NCBI RefSeq assembly: GCF_002209535.1
Contig: NZ_NJIG01000002.1
Coordinates: forward strand, 62,001-126,000
Direction of reading: 5' to 3'
Origin: Achromobacter marplatensis
Lineage (GTDB): Bacteria > Pseudomonadota > Gammaproteobacteria > Burkholderiales > Burkholderiaceae_B
Length of the DNA stretch: 64,000 bases
Under the pieces are notes generated by a model. It was not told the origin of the DNA, did not search any database, and saw only the letters and a program-made list of their open reading frames with translations. The translations under genes were made by a program, and so were the position numbers. Shown piece by piece: positions 16,197-24,865 of the stretch. Within the stretch, counting starts at the first letter, position 1, and each line of letters starts with the position of its first letter.

Positions 16197-18374
16197 CTAC
16201 GTCCTGGCCGGGTTGGCACCTGCCCACCTTTCGATGGCATCCTGCAGTTTTGCCAGCAGGATGGGCTTGCTGATGACGCCATTCATGCCGGCCTTTGCGC
16301 AACGCTGGGCATGCTCCGCACCCGTGGCTGCTGAAATCGCGATGATGGGCGTCGCTTGCGTGCCTTGCGCTGACTCGTGATTTCGAATCGTCTGGGCCAG
16401 CGTATAGCCATCCGTGTCCGGTAGATCGCAATCCATCAGAACGAGGTCGTAGCAGCGCTCCCGATACATCTGGAGCGCCTGTGCACCGTCGCCCACCACC
16501 GACACGCCGTATCCCAGGCTTGCCAATTGCATCTGAAGCACAGCTTGGTTCGCGGGTAGATCCTCCACCAGCAAAATCTCCAGGCGCGCGCCTGTCGAGG
16601 TTGCTGCCTGCGCGTCGGACTCGCAGGCCTGCTGCGAAAGATAAACATCGACCGGAAGCGTCAGCGTCACCGTCGTCCCCACGCCTGGCGCGCTGCGAAG
16701 CGCGATGTGCCCCTTCATGAGTGTGACCAATTCGCGACAAATAAGCAGACCCAGGCCAGTGCCTCCGGGCCGCCTGGATGGGGAGCCGATGACCTGCGCA
16801 TAAGGACGGAACAGCTCAGCCTGCGCCTGTTCGGGTATGCCGATTCCGGTGTCGGACACGTGTATCTCGAGCAGGCCACAGTGCTCGGATCCAGAGATGC
16901 GCGAGAACGCGATGGCGACATCAACCGCGCCTCTGTCCGTGAACTTAATGGCATTGGATACCAGGTTATGAAGAATCTGATTCGTGCGCGTGGCGTCCAG
17001 CATCAATCTTGCGCACCCATCGGGAACCGTTAAATTCAGCCCAATACCCTTCTCTTGTGCCTGCAGTCTTTGCAGGTCGACAACGTCGCGCGCAAGACTT
17101 GCAATATCCGTGGGCAGGTAATCCAGGACGAAATCTCCGGCTTCGAGCTTGGAAATATCCAGCACACCATCCAACAGGCGCAGCAGAGCGCTTGCACCGC
17201 TGTTGGCCAACCCCACCAAGTGCCGCTGCTGCTCGCCCATCGACGTATTCCGTAGCAGCTCCACCGACGCCAGAACGGTGTTCATCGGAGTGCGGATTTC
17301 GTAGCTCATCACTGACAGGAAAATCTCTTTTTCCCGTTCGCTCCTGACCGCCCGTCGGTACTCTCGCCACGTGCGATATGTCAGAAATCCCAGCAGGCAG
17401 AGCGTTGCCAACGCGGCCAGGCCCTGCGGGCCATAGTGCCGAATCAGCGTGGACAGCGGTGGGGCGCCCAGGTCAATATCTTCGATCCAAGCCTGCCGCA
17501 ATTCAGCCGCTCTCTGGGCGGAAATGGACCGTAGCGCCTTTTGCAAAATGGACCTCAGCAAAGGCTTGTCTTCAGAGACGGCCATGGCGAGCTCGGCGGT
17601 CATTGATGACAGCACCCCTGCAATCTGCAATGTTCCCGCATAGCGGCGATTCAGGTAGGGCGCCAGAAAGAGTTCAGTGCCGATCGTGGCGTCCGCCTCC
17701 CCCCGGGCCACCATGTCCAATACCGCTGTGCCTACTGTTTCGGCAGTCAGCTTGATCTTTCCCACCTTACCCTTTAGCAAATTGGCGTATGGCGCGTGCT
17801 CGAGCACCACGACCGTCTTGTCGGCGAGTTCGTCCAGTTCTGTCACGGCATGCTCATGCGCCCGCGTCACCACGACTGTCGCACTGACGATGTAGGCAGG
17901 TGTAAAGAGCACGCCCGGCGTACGGGGTACGCGCCCGAGATTTCGTGAGGCCATCGATAGCATGTCGATTTCCCCCGATTTGAGCCAGTCCAGGCGCGAC
18001 TGGACACTTTCCGCGGGTTTGAAGGTGAAGGTCAATCCAGTGCGAAGGCCGACTTCCCTTATGTACTGAACCGGCAATCCCCGCGCGGTATCGTCCTCGA
18101 GGTACTCAAGCGGACTGCTATTGGGCATCACGCCCACTATTACGACCGGGTTTGCGGCGATCCACGCCTGCTCTTCGCGGCTCAAATCCAGTATTGGCAG
18201 CGCGGCCAATGAAGGGGCAGTGCTGGAATTGCGGATTGCCGTCACGCCCAGAAAAAGCGCTGCAATCAAGATGCAAAAGCACACGCCGAGAGCAATCAGG
18301 ATTCGCTTCGGCAAACCACGGCGCCGCGTTGTCCCCTCGGTCCTTGTTGGCAGGCGGGGCAGCATTTTCGGCAT
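16197..18374 (-). CDS. BvgS-like hybrid kinase lacking the phospho-accepting His (Tyr358)
   Basis: A 725-residue protein: N-terminal membrane anchor (~24-48), one periplasmic Venus-flytrap domain of the SBP_bac_3 type (~65-305), a second TM helix (~315-335), a HisKA-like dimerisation domain, HATPase_c and a C-terminal receiver. The H-box reads MSYEIRTPMN: the codon is TAC (17301-17303), so Tyr358 replaces the His that accepts phosphate. The ATP-binding motifs look intact (NLVSNAIKF, DTGIGIP, GGTGLGL), and the receiver keeps LVEDLP, Asp648 in LMDCDLPD and the SKP Lys. There is no HPt domain. Its ATG overlaps the stop of the upstream BvgS-like gene (TGATG), so the two are translationally coupled. 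A TTG one codon upstream is the alternative start. Probably a pseudokinase partner of the upstream kinase. Confidence 0.9.
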   Translation of the reverse strand: MPKMLPRLPTRTEGTTRRRGLPKRILIALGVCFCILIAALFLGVTAIRNSSTAPSLAALPILDLSREEQAWIAANPVVIVGVMPNSSPLEYLEDDTARGLPVQYIREVGLRTGLTFTFKPAESVQSRLDWLKSGEIDMLSMASRNLGRVPRTPGVLFTPAYIVSATVVVTRAHEHAVTELDELADKTVVVLEHAPYANLLKGKVGKIKLTAETVGTAVLDMVARGEADATIGTELFLAPYLNRRYAGTLQIAGVLSSMTAELAMAVSEDKPLLRSILQKALRSISAQRAAELRQAWIEDIDLGAPPLSTLIRHYGPQGLAALATLCLLGFLTYRTWREYRRAVRSEREKEIFLSVMSYEIRTPMNTVLASVELLRNTSMGEQQRHLVGLANSGASALLRLLDGVLDISKLEAGDFVLDYLPTDIASLARDVVDLQRLQAQEKGIGLNLTVPDGCARLMLDATRTNQILHNLVSNAIKFTDRGAVDVAIAFSRISGSEHCGLLEIHVSDTGIGIPEQAQAELFRPYAQVIGSPSRRPGGTGLGLLICRELVTLMKGHIALRSAPGVGTTVTLTLPVDVYLSQQACESDAQAATSTGARLEILLVEDLPANQAVLQMQLASLGYGVSVVGDGAQALQMYRERCYDLVLMDCDLPDTDGYTLAQTIRNHESAQGTQATPIIAISAATGAEHAQRCAKAGMNGVISKPILLAKLQDAIERWAGANPART

Positions 18375-20782
18375 CAATGAGCGCCCTTTGCGGCAGCGAT
18401 AATGCGCCGGAGTTCAAGGTCCGCGTCTTTGATTACCTGAAGGACGTCCTCGGCGTCCATGTCCGGGCCAGAATCCAGCAATTCTTCGAGGCCTGTCGCC
18501 AATCGGCTCAGCGTTAGTAATCCTAAGCTCATGCTGGCACCGCGCAAGCGGTGCGCGTGATGCTTCGCCCTGGACACGTCGCCTTCCGCCCACGCGGCAA
18601 CCACCATGCTCAGATCCTCTTGCACAAAGCCCAAAGCGATATGTGCATCCATTGTGGGGGGCGCAGGTGCACTGACGGGCGATTCCTCGTTCGGCTCAGT
18701 CAGCGACACCCCGCACAAGTTCTCGATGGTGCTCTGCAGCTTGGCCAGCCGGATTGGTTTGCTGAGTACCCCATCCATGCCAGCGTTCAGACATTGCAGG
18801 GTGTGCGTGCTGCCCGAGATTGCCGAGATCGCGATGATCGAACAGGGTGACGCGCCCTGCGCGGCTTCGAGTGCGCGGAATTTCCGGGCCAACGTGTAGC
18901 CGTCCGTATCGGGCAAATCGCAGTCCATCAGAACCAGGTCATAGTTCGCTTGTTGGAATGCCAGCATGGCCTGTGCGCCATCCGCGGCAAGTCGGACTTT
19001 GCATCCCAGACGGTCCAGCTGCGCCTGAATCACAAACTGATTCGCGGGCGTATCCTCCACCAACAAAATGGCGGCGCTGTCGAACTCCGAGGACGCCGCC
19101 GGCAGGCCTGCATCCTTCGGGGTGCCTTCGCTTGCGGCGGCGCTCGTTACCGGCAACGACAGCGTTACCGTGGTCCCGGTCCCCAGCAAGCTGTGCACGG
19201 AGATGTGCCCATTCATCCGCGTGACAAGTTCACGGCAGATTAGCAGGCCCAGCCCTGTTCCGCCGTCACGCCGCCTGATTGCTTTCTTCATTTGCGCGTA
19301 GGATTGGAACAATCGGGACTGGGCGCTTTCGTCGATTCCAATCCCGGTATCCGCAACCTCGATGCGTAGCACGCCGTCGGGCGCGCAATCTTCGTGGGGC
19401 AAGAATGCAACCGTGATTGTGACCGATCCTGTAGGCGTGAATCTGATCGCATTGGACACAAGGTTGTGCAGAATCTGGGTCGTCCGCGGCGCGTCCAGCA
19501 GCAACATGCCACATGAGTCTGGAAGCATCGCAACGAGTTCGATGCCCTTTTCTTCCGCTTGTGCTCTGAAAAATTCAGCCACTTCCCGCGCTAGCGCGGC
19601 GATGTCGGTCGGCTCAAACTCCAACACGAATTTGCCTGCCTCCAGCTTGGTGATATCCAACACGTCGTTGAGTAGACGCAACAGCGCCCCGCCGCCATCA
19701 TGGGCCAAACCGACTAATCGCCGTTGTTCGCTATCCAAAGGGGTACGCTGGAGTAATTCCACCGATGCGAGCACCGCGTTCATGGGGGATCGAATCTCGT
19801 GGCTCATGACGGCAAGGAACATGGCTTTCTCGCCTTCGCCCCGAACGGCCCGTCGATGCTCGCGCCGCCAAATGTAGGCTAGCCCGCCCAACAAGATACA
19901 AACCCCGGACAGCAACAAGCCTTGCTGGCTGTAATGCCGGACGAGCACTCCCAGAGATGGCTCGCCAAAGCGCACTTGTTCGAGCCACGCCTCATTCATC
20001 CGATAGGATTCCTCCGCGGTAATTTGTTGCAGCGCCTTCTGAAGGATCGAGTACAGCATCGGCCGATCGCTAGAGACCGCCATGCTCAACTCGGCGTAGA
20101 CAGATGAGATCACGCCCGATACTTGCAGTATTCCGGCATAGCGTCCCGACATGAGGGGAGAAAGAAACCCGTCTAGGCCGATTGCCGCGTCGGCTTTTCC
20201 CGTAGCAACCAATTCAAGTGTTCCCACGGCCCCGTCGCCGGTAATGATCCTGGCCTTCGGCAGGACTTCACGAAACTTGGTTTCGAAGACGCTGTATCGC
20301 GGCACGGCCACCGTTTGACCATCGAGTTCGCCCACATCCACCATGAGGGGGGCTCCCGTTTGCGTAACGATGATGGTCGCGCTGACGTAATAGGGGGCAG
20401 TGAACAGGGAATCAGATGGATCAGACGGAGAACGAATGTTGCGGACGGCAAGTGCGAACATGTCCACAATGCCGTCTTTCGGCCATCCTGATACCGACGT
20501 GGGTCTGTCGTTGATTTCCCTGATCTCGACTTTCAGCCCGGTCAGCCGGCTGACCGCCTTCAGATATTCGGCTGACAAACCCCTGAGTTGTCCGTTTACC
20601 GTGTATTCCAGTGGCGCGACGTCCGTCCGGACGCCCACCATCACGACCGGATTCGCCACGATCCAGGCACGTTCTTCCTTGGTGAACTTATCTGACTGGA
20701 CTGCAAATGCCGACTGCGCCAGCAACCCCGACCACACTAACAACGCTCCAAGGAAACGTCCGAGGGGCGTGCGCGGTTTCAT
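18374..20782 (-). CDS. BvgS-like hybrid histidine kinase with receiver and HPt domains
   Basis: An 802-residue unorthodox sensor kinase. Signal sequence (1-27), one Venus-flytrap domain (~32-270), TM helix (~288-305), HisKA with phospho-accepting His328 in MSHEIRSPMN, HATPase_c (NLVSNAIRF, DTGIGID, GGTGLGL), receiver with Asp620 in LMDCDLPD, and a C-terminal HPt with His744 in AHRLRGASMSLG. All stations of a His-Asp-His-Asp relay are present. Compared with Bordetella BvgS (about 1,240 residues, two flytrap domains and a PAS), this one has a single flytrap and no PAS. It overlaps the response-regulator gene by 4 bp (ATGA) and is coupled to the His-less kinase after it. The relay should end on the regulator's Asp61. 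Confidence 0.93.
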   Translation of the reverse strand: MKPRTPLGRFLGALLVWSGLLAQSAFAVQSDKFTKEERAWIVANPVVMVGVRTDVAPLEYTVNGQLRGLSAEYLKAVSRLTGLKVEIREINDRPTSVSGWPKDGIVDMFALAVRNIRSPSDPSDSLFTAPYYVSATIIVTQTGAPLMVDVGELDGQTVAVPRYSVFETKFREVLPKARIITGDGAVGTLELVATGKADAAIGLDGFLSPLMSGRYAGILQVSGVISSVYAELSMAVSSDRPMLYSILQKALQQITAEESYRMNEAWLEQVRFGEPSLGVLVRHYSQQGLLLSGVCILLGGLAYIWRREHRRAVRGEGEKAMFLAVMSHEIRSPMNAVLASVELLQRTPLDSEQRRLVGLAHDGGGALLRLLNDVLDITKLEAGKFVLEFEPTDIAALAREVAEFFRAQAEEKGIELVAMLPDSCGMLLLDAPRTTQILHNLVSNAIRFTPTGSVTITVAFLPHEDCAPDGVLRIEVADTGIGIDESAQSRLFQSYAQMKKAIRRRDGGTGLGLLICRELVTRMNGHISVHSLLGTGTTVTLSLPVTSAAASEGTPKDAGLPAASSEFDSAAILLVEDTPANQFVIQAQLDRLGCKVRLAADGAQAMLAFQQANYDLVLMDCDLPDTDGYTLARKFRALEAAQGASPCSIIAISAISGSTHTLQCLNAGMDGVLSKPIRLAKLQSTIENLCGVSLTEPNEESPVSAPAPPTMDAHIALGFVQEDLSMVVAAWAEGDVSRAKHHAHRLRGASMSLGLLTLSRLATGLEELLDSGPDMDAEDVLQVIKDADLELRRIIAAAKGAH

Positions 20783-21459
20783 AGTGAGTCGATGATGTGC
20801 CGGACCTTGAACAGGCCGTTGTTTGACGTCACGCCGAGCTTGCGGAACGCGGCCGCCTTCTGACTACTGATCGTCTTTATGCTTCGGTTGAATTTTTCGG
20901 CGATTTGGGTCACCGTCATGCCGTCGAGAAAACAGCGAATAACCTCGCGCTCCCGGGCGGATAGCGCCGCGCCGTAGACAGCGTCGCCCGACTCGTCACT
21001 TTGCACGGGAACGTGGTTGGTCGTAGCGTCGGCCAAGCGGAATGTCATCTGTGCTTCAAGAAAAACGGCGCCGCTGGCCACCACTCGGATGGCGCGAGCG
21101 ATCTCGGCCATGTCCTGCGTCTTGGAGACAAATCCCCGCACGCCTGCCCGGAGCACCAGGGCCACGGTAGCCGGTTCGTTATGTGCCGAGAGCACGATTA
21201 TGTGGGATGAGGGAAACCGGAGGCGCAAAGCGCGGATCAAGGCCACGCCGTCCATATCGTCCGGACCCAGTGCGTAGTCGATGAGCAATACATCGGCGGG
21301 ACTCTGGACAACCCCAGCGATCATCGCCCGGCTGCTGTTGTAAACCCCGGTGATTTCTATGCCGATTTCAGATTGCAGGTGAGCGACGAGTCCGTTTCGA
21401 ACGACGGCGTGATCATCCAAGATAGCCACGCGCACACTGCTTGCAAAGGTGTTCGACAC
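20779..21459 (-). CDS. BvgA-like response regulator (receiver plus LuxR-type HTH)
   Basis: A 226-residue NarL/FixJ-family regulator. Receiver: acidic pair LDDHAVVRNGL, phospho-accepting Asp61 in LLIDYAL, Ser/Lys switch residues in VLSAHNE and FVSKTQD. C-terminal LuxR HTH: LSAREREVIRCFLDGM, then IAEKFNRSIKTISSQK. The start is GTG at 21459 with GAGAGG upstream. It is the first gene of a three-gene operon with two BvgS-like hybrid kinases and is divergent from the EAL gene. By analogy with BvgA it should control the fimbrial operon and perhaps the EAL gene; this is inferred from position. Confidence 0.92.
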   Translation of the reverse strand: MSNTFASSVRVAILDDHAVVRNGLVAHLQSEIGIEITGVYNSSRAMIAGVVQSPADVLLIDYALGPDDMDGVALIRALRLRFPSSHIIVLSAHNEPATVALVLRAGVRGFVSKTQDMAEIARAIRVVASGAVFLEAQMTFRLADATTNHVPVQSDESGDAVYGAALSAREREVIRCFLDGMTVTQIAEKFNRSIKTISSQKAAAFRKLGVTSNNGLFKVRHIIDSL

Positions 21460-22240
21460 GATAGTCGCCTCTCGCCATAATAAGAACGATATCGGAATAA
21501 TCCGGAGCAGTTCTTTAATTTGATGGATAAATACTACGAATTCCCCGGTGCCGCAATATGGCGGCCGCCATTTTTTTGGTTGTGGCGGGCCGTATCAGGT
21601 GGGCAGTAAGGCCTATTGCCGCGAGTCGCGATGTGATGGCGGGTTCAGTCCATTTGCAAAGCAGCACGAGGCCGCATTCCAGATGCTCGTAGGTGGTCAC
21701 CGCCATGCCGAGCCTGCTCTCAAGCCTCGCGTGCTGAACCGTCTGCCCAGACTTGCCGATTCGGTCAAAAATTCGAATGTCATACAAATTGGGAGGAGGT
21801 GTGCGGCAGAGGGGGGCTGGAGAGTATTGCGTGCGTGATGTTTTTGAGTGCCACTGCCGCGTGCGGGCTTGCCGATATCTGCCGTACCGGTTAGTCCCTA
21901 TACGTTCGCACCCCAGCACCACTTCTGAGACGGGCTGCCGTGGATGCTACTTGCAGATGTGGGATTCGAGATCACATGGCGGGACTATATGAAGCTGCCA
22001 CTTTTCAGGAAATCAGCGCACTCCTAAAAGCAAAGCTAAGAACGTCAAGAATCGACAAGTTTGGATCGCCTGTGTCCCAGATTTGTCCAAGCTGCAGTCA
22101 TCGTTGTCTCCCGGTCTGCGCTGCGATCGCACCTCAATTCACTACGGATGCGCTCTCAATTTCGTCCCAGTCCGATTTCTCAAATTCGTTCCCGACACTA
22201 CAGTTGTCGCTCACAACCTTTTTCATCTGAGCGACCAAGC
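21460..22240. other. long gene-free region between the response regulator and the EAL gene
   Basis: 781 bp, visibly AT-richer than the flanks, between two divergent genes. Short open frames exist (for example minus strand 21515-21922 and plus strand 21548-21838) but show no domain, no ribosome site and no family resemblance. Near the regulator start, TTCTTA-like elements (TAAGAAC at 21482-21488 on the plus strand) resemble the heptads bound by BvgA-type regulators, only loosely. It may hold regulatory sites, a small RNA or a decayed gene; nothing can be called firmly. Confidence 0.4.
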
Positions 22241-23578
22241 ATGGGACATGTACATCTAGAGGAAGCCTCTTCAGCGGTATTCAAGACGCTTTACGTCGTC
22301 GCTTTCACTCCTGATCCCGAGCAGGCCCGAGCAGTCACCGATACGCTGACCCTCTTAGGTATAAGCCGATTCGAGCATGCCGCGCGCCTCGAAGACGTGG
22401 AAACGTTGGTGCGGACGGCTCCGGTGGATGTCATCGTATGTGGCATCTACCCGGGCTACGAAGAGGGGTTGATGCTGCCCAGTTTGCTACGAACGATGAG
22501 AAGGGACGGCAGAGTTCACGAGGCGCCCCGCATCCTCTGGTCGGTGGAGTCGGCACCCGACGCGCGCCATGGCGCATACGATTCAGCCTCTTCGGGGGAA
22601 GACTCGAAGCCGGTTCGCCCAGAGCGGGACAAGCGTGGAGAGGTGTCGTTACAGGCGCTGGAAGCGCATGCCAGGCTGGCACGGCATGCCGGCATCAACG
22701 TCGGTATTAGCCGGGGCAACGAAGTGGCGCGGTTTGCCGCGACGTTGGATTTTCTTGTGCATACTCAGACCTCGGTCTTCCAACCCGCGGTTCCCTACGA
22801 CGAACTGCCGCTGGAGGACGATCTGATCGCCGCGGTCAGTGGTGGAACGGGTCTGCATATTGTCTTGCAACCGCAGTACGACCTGCAGACGAAGGCGATT
22901 GTCGGGGCGGAAGCCCTGGCCCGTTGGACGCATCCCGAACACGGCAACATATCGCCCACGGTGTTCATCCCGATCGTGAACCGGCTGGATCTGAACCTGA
23001 TGCTGTTCGGCTTCGTGAAGAAGAAGGTGATTGAAATCCTTGAAATTCTCCATGGCCGCGGCATCGACATCCCGATTGCCGTCAATGCATCGGTGAAGAC
23101 AGTGTGCACGAAGGGCTTCGCCAAATTCCTCGCCCAAAAGATGGAGCATGCGGGCCTGCCTCCGCACTTGCTCAAGATCGAGCTGACCGAGGAATTACCC
23201 GTGGAGGATCCTTTGCTCTTGTCCGGGGCTTTGAATTCGCTGCGTACACACGGATTCCTGACGTCATTAGATGACTTCGGATCCGGCTTCGCCACCATGA
23301 ACTTGCTGGCCACAATGCCTTTCGACGAGGTCAAGATCGATGGCTCATTCGTCAAGGAGATCGATCAGAAAGCGCCTTCTAGAGGGGTTATCGCGACGAT
23401 CGCCTCGTTGGCAAGCCTGCTGAATATGAGTCTGGTGGCCGAAGGCATTGAAGACGAGTCCAGTATCGCGACCCTACGCCGTCTGGGTTGCAACAAAGGG
23501 CAAGGCTTTGCCCTGTCCAAGCCGTTAGACGGGCTCAACTTTCTGCAGCTTTGCATGCCCGTGGACCGCACGCCATAG
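22241..23578 (+). CDS. EAL-domain c-di-GMP phosphodiesterase with degenerate receiver domain
   Basis: About 445 residues. The N-terminal ~120 look like a CheY-type receiver (LYVVAFTPDPEQARAVTDTL; VDVIVCGIYPG), but the phospho-accepting Asp is missing: position 68 is Gly. The EAL domain (~190-440) keeps catalytic signatures: EAL at 224-226 (GAEALARW), NASV, KIELTEE, LDDFGSGF, VKIDGSFV, AEGIED and GQGFALSKP. It is therefore likely an active phosphodiesterase. The ATG at 22241 gives a clean domain start; the frame is open further upstream but that part looks non-coding. It is divergent from the BvgA-like gene; in Bordetella the EAL protein BvgR lies beside bvgAS, but this protein is longer and differently placed. 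Confidence 0.9.
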   Translation: MGHVHLEEASSAVFKTLYVVAFTPDPEQARAVTDTLTLLGISRFEHAARLEDVETLVRTAPVDVIVCGIYPGYEEGLMLPSLLRTMRRDGRVHEAPRILWSVESAPDARHGAYDSASSGEDSKPVRPERDKRGEVSLQALEAHARLARHAGINVGISRGNEVARFAATLDFLVHTQTSVFQPAVPYDELPLEDDLIAAVSGGTGLHIVLQPQYDLQTKAIVGAEALARWTHPEHGNISPTVFIPIVNRLDLNLMLFGFVKKKVIEILEILHGRGIDIPIAVNASVKTVCTKGFAKFLAQKMEHAGLPPHLLKIELTEELPVEDPLLLSGALNSLRTHGFLTSLDDFGSGFATMNLLATMPFDEVKIDGSFVKEIDQKAPSRGVIATIASLASLLNMSLVAEGIEDESSIATLRRLGCNKGQGFALSKPLDGLNFLQLCMPVDRTP

Positions 23579-23842
23579 CGGCTCAGAAGCTTGGCGTGGT
23601 CGCAATTTGCATTAGCGGATGAGGAGACCGTCGTTGCACTGCGGGGAAAGGAATCCTTGTCCGAGACATTGTTGCACTATGAGTGGAACTTCTTTCGCAC
23701 TGATGTCCACTTAAGCTGAGAACGTGCGGGTGGCGGGGGGCGCATGGATTCTTTTGGAGTATCGTGAAGCGTTTTCAACCTGCGGCGCAATGAGCCGTGG
23801 GTCCGGACTGCCCATCAGCAAGCGCTGTGCCCGGAGAGCCCT

Positions 23843-24844
23843 ATGTATGATGTCGTGCAATTGCGACCCGAAGGCCTGTTCTGTCCGGCCGGCCAGTTCT
23901 ACATCGACCCATGGCGGCCGGTGGCCACCGCTGTGCTGACCCATGGACATGGCGATCACGCCAGGGTGGGAATGGGCTGCTATCACACCAGTGCCGAAGG
24001 CCTGCCGATCCTGCAATGGCGATTGGGCGAGCAGGACTATCGCGTGCACGCCTACGGCCAGCCGTTCACGCTGGGCAATGCCCGCGTATCGCTGCATCCG
24101 GCCGGGCACGTCCTGGGTTCCGCACAAGTACGCATCGAGGCGGACGGCCAGACCTGGGTCGTGTCGGGGGACTACAAGCGTCAGCCGGACCCTACCTGCA
24201 GCCCATTTGAAGTCGTGCCCTGCGACACCTTCATCACCGAAGCCACGTTCGGGCTGCCGATCTATCGCTGGCCCAGCGCGGCGGACGTCGCCCGCGACAT
24301 CGTGCAATGGCGAGATCTGTGCGCCGCGCGCGGCGAGGCCGCCATTCTGTATTGCTACGCGCTGGGCAAGGCGCAGCGCGTCCTGGCCGAGCTCAAGCCC
24401 TTCATCGACCGGCCTGTCTACGTGCATGGCGCCATCGCGGCCGGCGTGGACGTGTATCGGCAGGCGGGTATCGACATGGCCGACACGCGGCTGGTGATCG
24501 ATGCCGACGGCAAGTCGCAGGCGGCGGCCGGCTTTGCGGGGGAGTTGGTCATTGCCCCGCCGTCGGCCGCGGGCAGCGCGTGGTTGCGGCGTTTTCGCCG
24601 TGCGCAGCAAGGCTTCGCGTCGGGCTGGATGCGACTGCGCGGCAACCGCCGCCGCCGCAACATGGACCGCGGCTTTGTGGTGTCCGACCATGCGGACTGG
24701 CCGGATCTGCTGCGCACCATCCATGACACCGGCGCGCGCCGCGTCATCGCCACGCACGGCGACACGGACGCGCTGGTGCGCACGCTGAACGAAGCGGGCG
24801 TGGCGGCTGAAACGCTGGCCACGCAGTATGGCGAAGACGATTAG
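23843..24844 (+). CDS. ligase-associated DNA exonuclease (MBL fold)
   Basis: A 333-residue metallo-beta-lactamase/beta-CASP-type nuclease. The metal-binding motif is THGHGDHARVG; later motifs are HPAGHVLGSAQV, SGDYKRQPDP and FVVSDHADW, with a final THGDTDAL. Proteins of this type sit with an ATP-dependent ligase, Lhr-Core helicase and MPE phosphoesterase in many proteobacteria, and are proposed to act as DNA end-processing nucleases in repair. GGAGAG precedes the ATG. First gene of the four-gene cluster; the ligase starts 21 bp later. The 264 bp before it hold no gene that I recognise. Confidence 0.92.
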   Translation: MYDVVQLRPEGLFCPAGQFYIDPWRPVATAVLTHGHGDHARVGMGCYHTSAEGLPILQWRLGEQDYRVHAYGQPFTLGNARVSLHPAGHVLGSAQVRIEADGQTWVVSGDYKRQPDPTCSPFEVVPCDTFITEATFGLPIYRWPSAADVARDIVQWRDLCAARGEAAILYCYALGKAQRVLAELKPFIDRPVYVHGAIAAGVDVYRQAGIDMADTRLVIDADGKSQAAAGFAGELVIAPPSAAGSAWLRRFRRAQQGFASGWMRLRGNRRRRNMDRGFVVSDHADWPDLLRTIHDTGARRVIATHGDTDALVRTLNEAGVAAETLATQYGEDD

Positions 24845-24865
24845 ACATCGGAGGCGTACCCGGGC

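Noticed and set aside
21515-21922. 135-codon minus-strand open frame
   Set aside because: No ribosome site, family or domain; the region is probably regulatory.
10502-23842. Classic integrated island with att repeats at tRNA-Lys
   Set aside because: I searched 23.58-23.84 kb by eye for a copy of the tRNA 3' end and found none; no integrase gene is present. Only composition and content suggest acquisition.
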